A stretch of DNA of 64,000 nucleotides from Anaspis maculata. Lineage: Eukaryota; Arthropoda; Insecta; Coleoptera; Scraptiidae. The position numbers and the translations under genes were made by a program. Positions within the stretch are counted from its first letter, which is position 1, and every line of letters begins with the position of its first letter. Shown in pieces: positions 1 through 12,522 of this stretch. The notes under the pieces are model-generated. The model did not search any database. It worked only from the letters and a program-made list of their open reading frames with translations, and was not told where the DNA came from. The stretch covers positions 434,001-498,000 of the forward strand of contig OX421964.1 of assembly GCA_949128115.1 (NCBI GenBank), read 5' to 3'.

Positions 1-60
1 GGACCTAAACTTTTTGGATAACAATTGTGTCTTTTTTTTCGATATTTGTGTTCTTTTGAC

Positions 61-258
61 GGATGTTGCGTTTGGAACAAGTAGCTGCCAACTCCAAAAG
101 TGGTGACGGATCGTTTTAAAAGTCACGTGGGTTGAAGCCTGGAGTCACGTGGGTTGAAGCTTGAAGTCACGTGGGTTGGAGCCTGAAGTCACGTGGGTTA
201 GGACCTGAATTTTTGGATAACAATTGTGTCTTTTTTTTTATATTTGTGTTCGTTTGAC
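61..258 (+). repeat. Four-box satellite monomer variant (198 bp)
   Basis: This has the same layout as the standard monomer but with four CACGTG boxes instead of three. It is about 21-22 bp longer, which is one extra box. The boxes are followed by the gttgaagcctgg, gttgaagcttga, gttggagcctga and gttaggacctga types. Similar four-box monomers recur, for example around 5,755-5,850 and 18,275-18,365, often with a GGCACGTGGG form of the second box. Confidence 0.85.
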
Positions 259-435
259 GGATGTTGCGTTTGGAACAAGTAGCTGCCAACTCAAAAAGTG
301 GTGACCGATCGTTTTGAAAGTCACGTGGGTTGAAGTTTGAAGTCACGTGGGTTGGAGCCTGAAGTCACGTGGGTTCAAAACTAAACATTTTGGACAATAA
401 TTGAGTCTTTTCTTTTGATATTTGTGTTAGTTAAC
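259..435 (+). repeat. Representative three-box satellite monomer (177 bp)
   Basis: This is the commonest length class. It runs from one ggatgttgcg to the base before the next. It contains CGATCG, three consecutive boxes with the core GTCACGTGGG spaced 22 bp apart, then a T-tract-containing AT-rich half. The 177-bp length is a multiple of three, which is why short open frames sometimes run across more than one monomer. Confidence 0.9.
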
Positions 436-2107
436 GGATGTTGCGTTTGTAACAAGTAGCTGCCAACTCAAGAAGTGGTGACCAATCGTTTTTAAAGTCA
501 CGTGGGTTGGAATTTGAAGTCACGTGGGTTAGAGCGTGAAGTCACGTGGGTCAAGACCTGAACTTTCTGGATAACAATTGTGTCTTTTTTTTTTATATTT
601 GTGTTCGTTCGTCAGATGTTGCGTTTGGAACAAGTAGCTGCCAACTCAAAAAGTGGTGACCGATCGTTTTTAAAGTCACGTGGGTTGGAGTTTAAAGTCA
701 CGTGGGTTGGAGCCCGGAGTCACGTGGGTTAGGACCTGAACTTTTTGGATAACAATTTTGTCTATTTTTTGATATTTTTGTTCGTTCGACGGATGTTGCG
801 TTTGGAACAAGTAGAAGCCAACTTAAAAAGTGGTGACCGATCGTTTTTAAAGTCACGTGGGTTGAAATTTGAAGTCACGTGGGTTGGAGTTTGGAGTCAC
901 GTGGGTTGAAACCTAAACTTTTTGGATGACAATTGTCTTTTTTTTTCTTCGATATTTGAGTTCGTTTGACGGATGTTGCGTTTGGAACAAGTAGCTGCCA
1001 ACTCAAAAAGTGGTGACCGATCGTTTTTAAAGTCACGTGGGTTGGAGTTTGAAGTCACGTGGGTTGGAGCTCGAAGTCACGTGGGTTAGAACCTAAACTT
1101 TTTGGATAACAATTGTGTTTTTTTTTTGATATTTTTGTTCGTCCGTCGGATGTTGCGTTTGGAACGAGTAGCAGCTAACTTAAAAAATGGTGACCGATCG
1201 TTTTTTAAGTCACGTGGGTTAAAATTTGAAGTCACGTGGGTTGGAGTTTGAAGTCACGTGGGTTGAAACCTGATATTTTTTGGATAACAATTGTCTTTTT
1301 TTTTTTCGATATTTGTGTTCGTTTGACGGATGTTGCGTTTGGAACAAGTAGCTGCTAACTCAAAAAGTGGTGACCGATCGTTTTCAAAGTCACGTGGGTT
1401 GAAGTTTGATGTCACGTGGGTTGGAGCCTTGAGTCACGTGGGTTCAAACCTGAACTTTTTGGATAACAATTGTGTCTATTTTTCGATATTTTTGTTCGTT
1501 CGTCGGATGTTGCGTTTGAAACGAGAAGCTGCCAACTAAAAAAGTGGTGACCGATCGTTTTTAAAGTCACGTGGGTTGAAGTTTGAAGTCACGTGGGTTG
1601 GAGCCTGAAGTCACGTGGGTTCAAACCTGAACTTTTTAGATAACAATTGTGTCTATTTTTTGATATTTTTGTTCGTTCGTCGGATGTTGCGTTTGGAACG
1701 AGTAGCTGCCAACTCCAAAAGTGGTGACCGATCGTTTTAAAAGTCACGTGGGTTAAAGTTTGAAGTCACGTGGGCTGGAGCCTGAAGTCACGTGGGTTAA
1801 AACCTTAACTTTTTGGATAACAATTGTGTCTTTTTTTTTTATATTTGTGTTCGTTCGTCAGATGTTGCGTTTGGAACAAGTAGCTGCCAACTCAAAAAGT
1901 GGTGACCGATCGTTTTTGAAGTCACGTGGGTTGGAGCCTGAAGTCACGTGGGTTAGGACCTGGAATTTTTGGATAACAATTGTGTCTTTTTTTTGATATT
2001 TGTGTTCGTTTGGCGGATGTTGCGTTTGGAACAAGTAGCTGCCAACTGAAAAAGTGTTGACCGATCGTTTTAAAAGTCACGTGGGTTGAAGTTTGAAGTC
2101 ACGTGGG
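320..2107 (+). repeat. Higher-order block X, copy 1 (period 2,640 bp)
   Basis: Reading the two stretches side by side, I see no base difference between this segment and the one 2,640 bp downstream. The block is recognised by the monomer with gtaacaagtagctgccaactcaag and gaccaatcg near 450-490. Related X-type blocks begin near 13,290, 15,780, 33,090, 38,750 and 43,710. The 2,640-bp period is about 15 monomers. Confidence 0.85.
1860..2014 (+). repeat. Two-box satellite monomer variant (155 bp)
   Basis: This monomer contains only two CACGTG boxes and is 22 bp shorter than the standard unit. Together with the 177- and 198-bp classes it shows that monomer length changes by whole 22-bp boxes. Further two-box examples occur at 4,500-4,654, at 35,870-36,009 and in the higher-order copies of these. 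Confidence 0.85.
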
Positions 2108-2959
2108 TTGGAGCCTGAAGTCACGTGGGTTCAAACTTGAACTTTTTGGATAATAATTGTGTCTTTTCTTTTGATATTTGTGTTAGTTAACGGATGTTGC
2201 GTTTGGAACAAGTAGCTGCCAACTCAAAAAGTGGTGACCGATCGTTTTTAAAGTCACGTGGGTTGGAGTTTGAAGTCACGTGGGTTGGAGCTTGAAGTCA
2301 CGTGGGTTAAGACCTGAACTTTTTGGATAACAATTGTGTCTTTTTTTTGATATTTGTGTTCGTTCGTCAGATGTTGCGTTTGGAACAAGTAGCTGCCAAC
2401 TCAAAAAGTGGTGACCGATCGTTTTTGAAGTCACGTGGGTTGGAGTTTGAAGTCACGTGGGTTGGAGCTTGAAGTCACGTGGGTTAAGACCTGAACTTTT
2501 TGGATAACAATTGTGTCTATTTTTTGATATTTTTGTTCGTCGGATGTTGCGTTTGGAACGAGTAGCAGCCAACTTGAAAAGTGGTGACCGATCGTTTTTG
2601 AAGTCACGTGGGTTGGAATTTGAAGTCACGTGGGTTGGAGTTTGAAGTCACGTGGGTTGAAACCTGAACTTTTTTGATAACAATTGTCTTTTTTTTTTTC
2701 GATATTTGTGTTCGTTTGACGGATGTTGCGTTTGGAACAAGTAGCTGCCAACTCAAAAAGTGGTGACCGATCGTTTTTAAAGTCACGTGGGTTGGAGTTT
2801 GAAGTCACGTGGGATGGAGCTCGAAGTCACGTGGGTTAAGACCTGAACTTTTTGGATAACAATTGTGTCTTTTTTTTCGATATTTGTGTTCGTTTGACGG
2901 ATGTTGCGTTTGGAACAAGTAGCTGCCAACTCCAAAAGTGGTGACGAATCGTTTCAAAA

Positions 2960-4747
2960 GTCACGTGGGTTGAAGTTTGAAGTCACGTGGGTTGGAGCCT
3001 GAAGTCACGTGGGTTCAAAACTAAACATTTTGGACAATAATTGAGTCTTTTCTTTTGATATTTGTGTTAGTTAACGGATGTTGCGTTTGTAACAAGTAGC
3101 TGCCAACTCAAGAAGTGGTGACCAATCGTTTTTAAAGTCACGTGGGTTGGAATTTGAAGTCACGTGGGTTAGAGCGTGAAGTCACGTGGGTCAAGACCTG
3201 AACTTTCTGGATAACAATTGTGTCTTTTTTTTTTATATTTGTGTTCGTTCGTCAGATGTTGCGTTTGGAACAAGTAGCTGCCAACTCAAAAAGTGGTGAC
3301 CGATCGTTTTTAAAGTCACGTGGGTTGGAGTTTAAAGTCACGTGGGTTGGAGCCCGGAGTCACGTGGGTTAGGACCTGAACTTTTTGGATAACAATTTTG
3401 TCTATTTTTTGATATTTTTGTTCGTTCGACGGATGTTGCGTTTGGAACAAGTAGAAGCCAACTTAAAAAGTGGTGACCGATCGTTTTTAAAGTCACGTGG
3501 GTTGAAATTTGAAGTCACGTGGGTTGGAGTTTGGAGTCACGTGGGTTGAAACCTAAACTTTTTGGATGACAATTGTCTTTTTTTTTCTTCGATATTTGAG
3601 TTCGTTTGACGGATGTTGCGTTTGGAACAAGTAGCTGCCAACTCAAAAAGTGGTGACCGATCGTTTTTAAAGTCACGTGGGTTGGAGTTTGAAGTCACGT
3701 GGGTTGGAGCTCGAAGTCACGTGGGTTAGAACCTAAACTTTTTGGATAACAATTGTGTTTTTTTTTTGATATTTTTGTTCGTCCGTCGGATGTTGCGTTT
3801 GGAACGAGTAGCAGCTAACTTAAAAAATGGTGACCGATCGTTTTTTAAGTCACGTGGGTTAAAATTTGAAGTCACGTGGGTTGGAGTTTGAAGTCACGTG
3901 GGTTGAAACCTGATATTTTTTGGATAACAATTGTCTTTTTTTTTTTCGATATTTGTGTTCGTTTGACGGATGTTGCGTTTGGAACAAGTAGCTGCTAACT
4001 CAAAAAGTGGTGACCGATCGTTTTCAAAGTCACGTGGGTTGAAGTTTGATGTCACGTGGGTTGGAGCCTTGAGTCACGTGGGTTCAAACCTGAACTTTTT
4101 GGATAACAATTGTGTCTATTTTTCGATATTTTTGTTCGTTCGTCGGATGTTGCGTTTGAAACGAGAAGCTGCCAACTAAAAAAGTGGTGACCGATCGTTT
4201 TTAAAGTCACGTGGGTTGAAGTTTGAAGTCACGTGGGTTGGAGCCTGAAGTCACGTGGGTTCAAACCTGAACTTTTTAGATAACAATTGTGTCTATTTTT
4301 TGATATTTTTGTTCGTTCGTCGGATGTTGCGTTTGGAACGAGTAGCTGCCAACTCCAAAAGTGGTGACCGATCGTTTTAAAAGTCACGTGGGTTAAAGTT
4401 TGAAGTCACGTGGGCTGGAGCCTGAAGTCACGTGGGTTAAAACCTTAACTTTTTGGATAACAATTGTGTCTTTTTTTTTTATATTTGTGTTCGTTCGTCA
4501 GATGTTGCGTTTGGAACAAGTAGCTGCCAACTCAAAAAGTGGTGACCGATCGTTTTTGAAGTCACGTGGGTTGGAGCCTGAAGTCACGTGGGTTAGGACC
4601 TGGAATTTTTGGATAACAATTGTGTCTTTTTTTTGATATTTGTGTTCGTTTGGCGGATGTTGCGTTTGGAACAAGTAGCTGCCAACTGAAAAAGTGTTGA
4701 CCGATCGTTTTAAAAGTCACGTGGGTTGAAGTTTGAAGTCACGTGGG
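2960..4747 (+). repeat. Higher-order block X, copy 2
   Basis: This matches 320-2,107 at a constant offset of 2,640 bp over 1,788 bp, with no difference found by eye. The match ends where a gggttgg becomes gggctgg at the start of a local 333-bp duplication. Downstream sequence then matches the first copy at offset 2,796, so the two copies differ by a net 156 bp, about one two-box monomer. Confidence 0.85.
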
Positions 4748-5020
4748 CTGGAGCCTGAAGTCACGTGGGTTAAAACCTTAACTTTTTGGATAACAATTGT
4801 GTCTTTTTTTTTTATATTTGTGTTCGTTCGTCAGATGTTGCGTTTGGAACAAGTAGCTGCCAACTCAAAAAGTGGTGACCGATCGTTTTTGAAGTCACGT
4901 GGGTTGGAGCCTGAAGTCACGTGGGTTAGGACCTGGAATTTTTGGATAACAATTGTGTCTTTTTTTTGATATTTGTGTTCGTTTGGCGGATGTTGCGTTT
5001 GGAACAAGTAGCTGCCAACT
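4400..5020 (+). repeat. Local tandem duplication, period 333 bp
   Basis: The stretch 4,400-4,687 is repeated at 4,733-5,020. The 333-bp period is the sum of one two-box and one three-box monomer (about 155 plus 177). The duplication is absent from the otherwise identical first copy of block X, so it arose after that block was duplicated. Confidence 0.8.
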
Positions 5021-8000
5021 CAAAAAGTGGTGACCGATCGTTTTTAAAGTCACGTGGGTTGGAGTTTGAAGTCACGTGGGTTGGAGCTTGAAGTCACGTG
5101 GGTTAAGACCTGAACTTTTTGGATAACAATTGTGTCTTTTTTTTGATATTTGTGTTCGTTCGTCAGATGTTGCGTTTGGAACAAGTAGCTGCCAACTCAA
5201 AAAGTGGTGACCGATCGTTTTTAAAGTCACGTGGGTTGGAGTTTGAAGTCACGTGGGTTGGAGCTTGAAGTCACGTGGGTTAAGACCTGAACTTTTTGGA
5301 TAACAATTGTGTCTATTTTTTGATATTTTTGTTCGTCGGATGTTGCGTTTGGAACGAGTAGCAGCCAACTTGAAAAGTGGTGACCGATCGTTTTTGAAGT
5401 CACGTGGGTTGGAATTTGAAGTCACGTGGGTTGGAGTTTGAAGTCACGTGGGTTGAAACCTGAACTTTTTTGATAACAATTGTCTTTTTTTTTTTCGATA
5501 TTTGTGTTCGTTTGACGGATGTTGCGTTTGGAACAAGTAGCTGCCAACTCAAAAAGTGGTGACCGATCGTTTTTAAAGTCACGTGGGTTGGAGTTTGAAG
5601 TCACGTGGGATGGAGCTCGAAGTCACGTGGGTTAAGACCTGAACTTTTTGGATAACAATTGTGTCTTTTTTTTCGATATTTGTGTTCGTTTGACGGATGT
5701 TGCGTTTGGAACAAGTAGCTGCCAACTCCAAAAGTGGTGACGAATCGTTTCAAAAGTCACGTGGGTTGAAGCCTGGAGGCACGTGGGTTGAAGCCTGAAG
5801 TCACGTGGGTTGGAGCCTGAAGTCACGTGGAATAGGACCTGAAATTTTTGGATAACAATTGTGTCTTTGTTTTTTATATTTGTGTTCGTTTGACGGATGT
5901 TGCGTTTGGAACAAGTAGCTGCTAACTCAAAAAGTGGTGACCGATCGTTCTTAAAGTCACGTGGGCTGAAGTTTGAAGTCACGTGGGTTGGAGCCTGAAG
6001 TCACAAGGGTTCAAACCTTAACTTTTTGGATAACTATTGTGTCAATTTTCTGATATTTTTGTTCGTTCGTCGGATGTTGCGTTTGAAACGAGTAGCTGCC
6101 AACTTAAAAAGAGGTGACCGATCGTTCTTGAAGTCACGTCGGTTGAAGTTTGGAGTCACGTGGGTTGAAGCCTGAAGTCACGTGGGTTCAAACCTGAACT
6201 TTTTAGATAACTATTATGTCTATTTTTTGATATTTTTGTTCGTTCGTCGGATGTTGCGTTTGGAACGAGTAGCTGCCAACTCCAGAAGTGGTGACCGATC
6301 GTTTTAAAAGTCACGTGGGTTGGAGTTTGAAGTCACGTGGGCTGGAGCCTGAAGTCACGTGTGTTAAAACCTTAACTTTTTGGATAACAATTGTGTCTTT
6401 TTTTTTATATTTGTGTTCGTTCGTCAGATGTTGCGTTTGGAACAAGTAGCTGCCAACTCAAAAAGTGGTGACCGATCGTTTTTGAAGTCACGTGGGTTGG
6501 AGTTTGAAGTCACGTGGGTTGGAGCCCGGAGTCACGTGGGTTAGGACCTGAACTTTTTGGATAACAATTGTGTCTTTTTCTTCGATATTTGTGTTCGTTC
6601 GTCAGATGTTGCGTTTGGAACAAGTAGCAGCCAACTCAAAAAGTGGTGACCGATCGTTTTTAAAGTCACGTGGGTTGGAGTTTGAAGTCACGTGGGTTGG
6701 AGCTTGGAGTCACGTGGGTTAGGACCTGAACTTTTTGGATAACAATTGTGTCTATTTTTTGATATTTTTGTTCGTTCGTCGGATGTTGCGTTTGGAACGA
6801 GTAGCAGCCAACTTAAAAAGTGGTGACCGATCGTTTTTGAAGTCACGTGGGTGAAATTTGAAGTCACGTGGGTTGGAGTTTGAGTCACGTGGGTTGAAAC
6901 CTAAACTTCTTGGATAACAATTGTCTTTTTTTTTCTTCGATATTTGTGTTCGTTTGACGGATGTTGCGTTTGGAACAAGTAGCTGCTAACTCGAAAAGTG
7001 GTGACCGATCGTTTTCAAAGTCACGTGGGTTGAAGTTTGAAGTCACGTGGGTTGGAGCCTGAAGTCACGTGGGTTCAAACCTGACTTTTTTGGATAACAA
7101 TTGTGTCTATTTTTTGATATTTTTGTTCGTTCGTCGGATGTTGCGTTTGAAACGAGTAGCTGCCAACTCAAAAAGTGGTGACCGATCGTTTTTAAAGTCA
7201 CGTGGGTTGAAGTTTGAAGTCACGTGGGTTGGAGCCTGAAGTCACGTGGGTTCAAACCTGAACTTTTTAGATAACAATTGTGTCTATTTTTTGATATTTT
7301 TGTTCGTTCGTCGGATGTTGCGTTTGGAACGAGTAGCTGCCAACTCCAAAAGTGGTGACCGATTGTTTTAAAAGTCACGTGTGTTGAAGTTTGAAGTCAC
7401 GTGGGCTGGAGCCTGAAGTCACGTGGGTTAAAACCTTAACTTCTTGGATATCAATTGTGTCTTTTTTCTTGATATTTGTGTTCGTTCGTCAGATGTTGCG
7501 TTTGGAACAAGTAGCTGCCAACTCAAAAAGTGGTGACCGATCGTTTTTAAAGTCACGTGGGTTGGAGTTTGAAGTCACGTGGGTTGGAGCCCGGAGTCAC
7601 GTGGGTTGGGACCTGAATTTTTTGGATAACAATTGTGTCTATTTTTTGATATTTTTGTTCGTTCGTCGGATGTTGCGTTTGGAACGAGTAGCTGCCAACT
7701 TAAAAAGTGTCGACCGATCGTTTTTGAAGTCACGTGGGTTGAAGTTTGAAGTCACGTGGGTTGGAGCCTGAAGTCACGTGGGTTGAAACCTGAACTTTTT
7801 GGATAACGATTGTCTTTTTTTTTTATGATATTTGTGTTCGTTCGACTGATGCTGCGTTTGGAACAAGTAGCTGCCAACTCAAAAAGTGGTGACCGATCGT
7901 TTTTGAAGTCACGTGGGTTGGAGTTTAACGTCACGTGGGTTGGAGCTCAAAGTCACGTGGGATAGGACCTGAACTTTCTGGATACTAATTGTGTCTTTTT

Positions 8001-11000
8001 CTCAGATATTTGTGTTCGTTTGACGGATGTTGCGTTTGGAACAAGTAGCTGCCAATTCCAAAAGTGGTGACGGATCGTTTTAAAAGTCACGTGAGTTGAA
8101 TCCTGGAGGCACGTGGGTTGAAGCCTGAAGTCACGTGGGTTGGAGCCTGAAGTCACGTGAGTTAGGACCTGAAATTTTTGGATAACAATTGTGTCTTTTT
8201 TTAGATATTTGTGTTCGTTTGGCGGATGTTGCGTTTGGAACAAGTAGCAGCCAACTGAAAAAGTGGTGACCGATCGTTTTAAAAGTCACGTGGGTTGAAG
8301 TTTGAAGTCACGTGGGTTGGAGCCTGAAGTCACGTGGGTTCAAACTTGAACTTTTTGGATAATAATTGAGTCTTTTCTTCTGATATTTGTGTTAGTTAAC
8401 GGATGTTGCGTTTGGAAGAAGTAGCTGCCAACTCAAAAAGTGGTGACCGATCGTTTTTAAAGTCACGTGGGTTGGAGTTTGAAGTCACGTGGGTTGGAGC
8501 TTGAAGTCACGTGGGTTAAGACCTGAACTTTTTGGATAACAATTGTGTCTTTTTTTTTTATATTTGTGTTCGTTCGTCAGATGTTGCGTTTGGAACAAGT
8601 AGCTGCCAACTCAAAAAGTGGTGACCGATCGTTTTTGAAGTCACGTGGGTTGGAGTTTGAAGTCACGTAGGTTGGAGCTTGAAGTCACGTGGGTTAAGAC
8701 CTGAACTTTTTGGATAACAATTGTGTCTATTTTTTGATATTTTTGTTCGTCGGATGTTGCGTTTGGAACGAGTAGCAGCCAACTTAAAGAGTGGTGACCG
8801 ATCGTTTTTAAAGTCACGTGGGTTGAAATTTGAAGTCACGTGGGTTGGAGTTTGAAGTCACGTGGGTTGAAACCTGAACTTTTTGGATAACAATTGTCTT
8901 TTTTTTTTTTGATATTCGTGTTCGTTTGACGGATGTTGCGTTTGGAACAAGTAGCTGCCAACTCAAAAAGTGGTGACCGATCGTTTTGAAAGTCACGTGG
9001 GTTGGAGTTTGAAGTCACGTGGGATGGAGCTCGAAGTCACGTGGGTTAGGACCTGAACTTTTTGGATAACAATTGTGTCTTTTTTTTCGATATTTGTGTT
9101 CGTTTGACGGATGTTGCGTTTGGAACAAGTAGCTGCCAACTCCAAAAGTGGTGACGAATTGTTTCAAAAGTCCGTGGGTTGAAGCCTGGAGGCACGTGGG
9201 TTGAAGCCTGAAGTTACGTGGGTTGGAGCCTGAAGTCACGTGGAATAGGACCTGAAATTTTTGGATAACAATTGTGTCTTTTTTTTTTATATTTGTGTTC
9301 GTTTGACGGATGTTGCGTTTGGAACAAGTAGCTGCTAACTCAAAAAGTGGTGACCGATCGTTTTTAAAGTCACGTGGGTTGAAGTTTGAAGTCACGTGGG
9401 TTGGAGCCTGAAGTCACGTGGGTTCAAACCTGAACTTTTTGGATAACTATTGTGTCTATTTTTTTATATTTCTGTTCGTTCGTCGGATGTTGCGTTTGAA
9501 ACGAGTAGCTGCCAACTTAAAAAGTGGTGACCGATCGTTTTTGAAGTCACGTGGGATGAAGTTTGAAGTCACGTGGGTTGGAGCCTGAAGTCACGTGGGT
9601 TCAAACCTGAACTTTTTAGATAACAATTGTGTCTATTTTTTGATATTTTTGTTCGTTCGTCGGATGTTGCGTTTGGAACGAGTAGCTGCCAACTCCAAAA
9701 GTGGTGACCGATCGTTTTAAGAGTCGCGTGGGTTGAAGTTTGAAGTCACGTGGGCTGGAGCCTGAAGTCACGTGTGTTAAAACCTCAACTTTTTGGATAA
9801 CAATTGTGTCTTTTTTTTTTATATTTGTGTTCGTTCGTCAGATGTTGCGTTTGGAACAAGTAGCTGCCAACTCAAAAAGTGGTGACCGATCGTTTTTGAA
9901 GTCACGTGGGTTGGAGTTTGAAGTCACGTGGGTTGGAGCCCGGAGTCACGTGGGTTAGGACCTGAACTTTTTGGATAACAATTGTGTCTATTTTTTGATA
10001 TTTTTGTTCGTCCGTCGGATGTTGCGTTTGGAACGAGTAGCTGCCAACTTAAAAAGTGGTAACCGATCGTTTTTAAAGTCACGTGGGTTGAAGTTTGAAG
10101 TCACGTGGGTTGGAGCCTGAAGTCACGTGGGTTGAAACCTGAACTTTTTGGATAACAATTGTCTTTTTTTTTTTTTCGATATTTGTGTTCGCTTGACGGA
10201 TGTTGCGTTTGGAACAAGTAGCTGCCAACTCAAAAAGTGGTGACCGATCGTTTTTGAAGTCACGTGGGTTGGAGTTTGAAGTCACGTGGGTTGGAGCTCG
10301 AAGTCACGTGGGTTAGGACCTGAACTTTTTGGATAACAATTGTGTCTTTTATTTTCGATATCTGTGTTCGTTTGACGGATGTTGCGTTTGGAACAAGTAG
10401 CTGCCAACTCCAAAAGTGGTGACGGATCGTTTTCAAAGTCACGTGGGTTGAAGCCTGGAGGCACGTGGGTTGGAGCCTGAAGTCACGTGGGTTGGAGCCT
10501 GAAGTCACGTGGGTTAGGACCTGAAATTTTTGGATGACAATTGTGTCTTTTTTTTCGATATTTGTGTTCGTTTGACGGATGTTGCGTTTGGAACAATTAG
10601 CTGCCAACTCCAAAAGTTGTGACGGATCGTTTTAAAAGTCACGTGGGTTGAAGTTTGAAGTCACGTGGGTTGGAGCCTGAAGTCACGTGGGTTCAAACCT
10701 GAACTTTTTAAAATAACAATTGTGTCTATTTTTTGATATTTTTGTTCGTTCGTCGGATGTTGCGTTTGGAACGAGTAACTGCCAACTCCAAAAGTGGTGA
10801 CCGATCGTTTTAAAAGTCACGTGGGTTGAAGTTTGAAGTCACGTGGGCTGGAGCCTGAAGTCACGTGGGTTAAAACCCTCACTTTTTGGATAACAATTGT
10901 GTCTATTTTTTGATATTTTTGTTCGTCCGTCGGATGTTGCGTTTGGAACGAGTAGCTGCCAACTTGAAAAGTGGTGACCGATCGTTTTTAAAGTCACGTG

Positions 11001-12522
11001 GGTTGAAGTTTGAAGTCACGTGGGTTGGAGCCTGAAGTCACGTGGGTTAAAACCTGAACTTTTTGGATAACAATTGTTTTTTTTTTTTCGATATTCGTGT
11101 TCGTTTGACGGATGTTGCGTTTGGAACAAGTAGCTGCTAACTCCAAAAGTGGTGACGGATCGTTTTCAAAGTCACGTGGGTTGAGGCCTGGAGGCACGTG
11201 GGTTGAAGCCCAAAGTCACGTGGGTTGGAGCCTGAAGTCACGTGGGTTAGGACCTGAAATTTTTGGATAACAATTGTGTCTTTTTTTTCGATATTTGTGT
11301 TCGTTTGACGGATGTTGCGTTTGGAACAAGTAGCTGCCAACTCCAAAAGTGGTGACGGATCGTTTTAAAAGTCACGTGGATTGGAGCCTGGAGGCACGTG
11401 GGTTCAAACCTGATTTTTTTTGGATAACAATTGTGTCTATTTTTTGATATTTTTGTTCGTTCGTCGGATGTTGCGTTTGGAACAAGTAGCTGCCAACTTA
11501 AAAAGTGGTGACCGATCGTTTTTAAAGTCACGTGAGTTGAAGTTTGAAGTCACGTGGGTTGGAGCCCGGAGTCACGTGGGTTAGGACCTGAACTTTTTGG
11601 ATAACAATTGTGTCTTTTTTTTTGATATTTGTGGTCGTTCGTCAGATGTTGCGTTTGGAACAAGTAGCTGCCAACTCAAAAAGTGGTGACCGATCGTTTT
11701 TGAAGTCACGTGGGTTGGAGTTTAAAGTCACGTGGGTTGGAGCTCAATGTCACGTGGGATAGGACCTGAACTTTCTGGATAACAATTGTGTCTTTTTCTT
11801 CGATATTTGTGTTCGTTTGACGGATGTTGCGTTTGGAACAAGTAGCTGCCAACTCCAAAAGTGGTGACGGATCGTTTTAAAAGTCACGTGGGTTGAAGCC
11901 TGGAGGCACAAGTGTTGAAGCCTGGAGTCACGTGGGTTGGAGCCTGAAGTCACGTGGGTTAGGACCTGAAATTTTTGGATAACAATTGTGTCTTTTTTTT
12001 ATATTTGTGTTCGTTTGGCGGATGTTGCGTTTGGAACAAGTAGCTGCCAACTGAAAAAGTGGTGACCGATCGTTTTAAAAGTCACGTGGGTTGAAGTTTG
12101 AAGTCACGTGGGTTGGAGCCTGGAGTCACGTGGGTTCAAACTTGAACTTTTTGGATAATAACTGTGTCTTTTCTTTTGATATTTGTGTTAGTTAACGGAT
12201 GTTGCGTTTGGAACAAGTAGCTGCCAACTCAAAAAGTGGTGACCGATCGTTTTTAAAGTCACGTGGGTTGGAGTTTGAAGTCACGTGGGTTGGAGCTTGA
12301 AGTCACGTGGGTTAAGACCTGAACTTTTTGGATAACAATTGTGTCTTTTTTTTTTGATATTTGTGTTCGTTCGTCAGATGTTGCGTTTGGAACAAGTAGC
12401 TGCCAACTCAAAAAGTGGTGACCGATCGTTTTTAAAGTCACGTGGGTTGGAGTATGAAGTCACGTGGGTTGGAGCTTGAAGTCACGTGGGTTAGGACCTG
12501 AACTTTTTGGATAACAATTGTG
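4990..12522 (+). repeat. Long higher-order block Y, copy 1
   Basis: About 7.5 kb recurs downstream near 17,510-25,219. The offset is about 12,521 bp up to around 10.9 kb and 12,697 bp after that, because the second copy contains one extra monomer. Landmarks shared by both copies include the gatgctgcg variant (7,850 and 20,371), the truncated box agtccgtgggttg (9,170 and 21,690) and the cttgacgg variant after gttcg (10,190 and 22,710). Differences are scattered single bases. Confidence 0.85.

Noticed and set aside
240..262. CENP-B box in gttcgtttgacggatg
   Set aside because: The TTCG and ACGG parts resemble the motif, but the spacing between the A and the CGGG block is wrong and CGGG is absent.
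436..460. gttagttaacgg monomers as a separate inserted element
   Set aside because: They align to the normal monomer along their full length and differ only by substitutions before ggatg; they are a monomer subtype, not an insertion.
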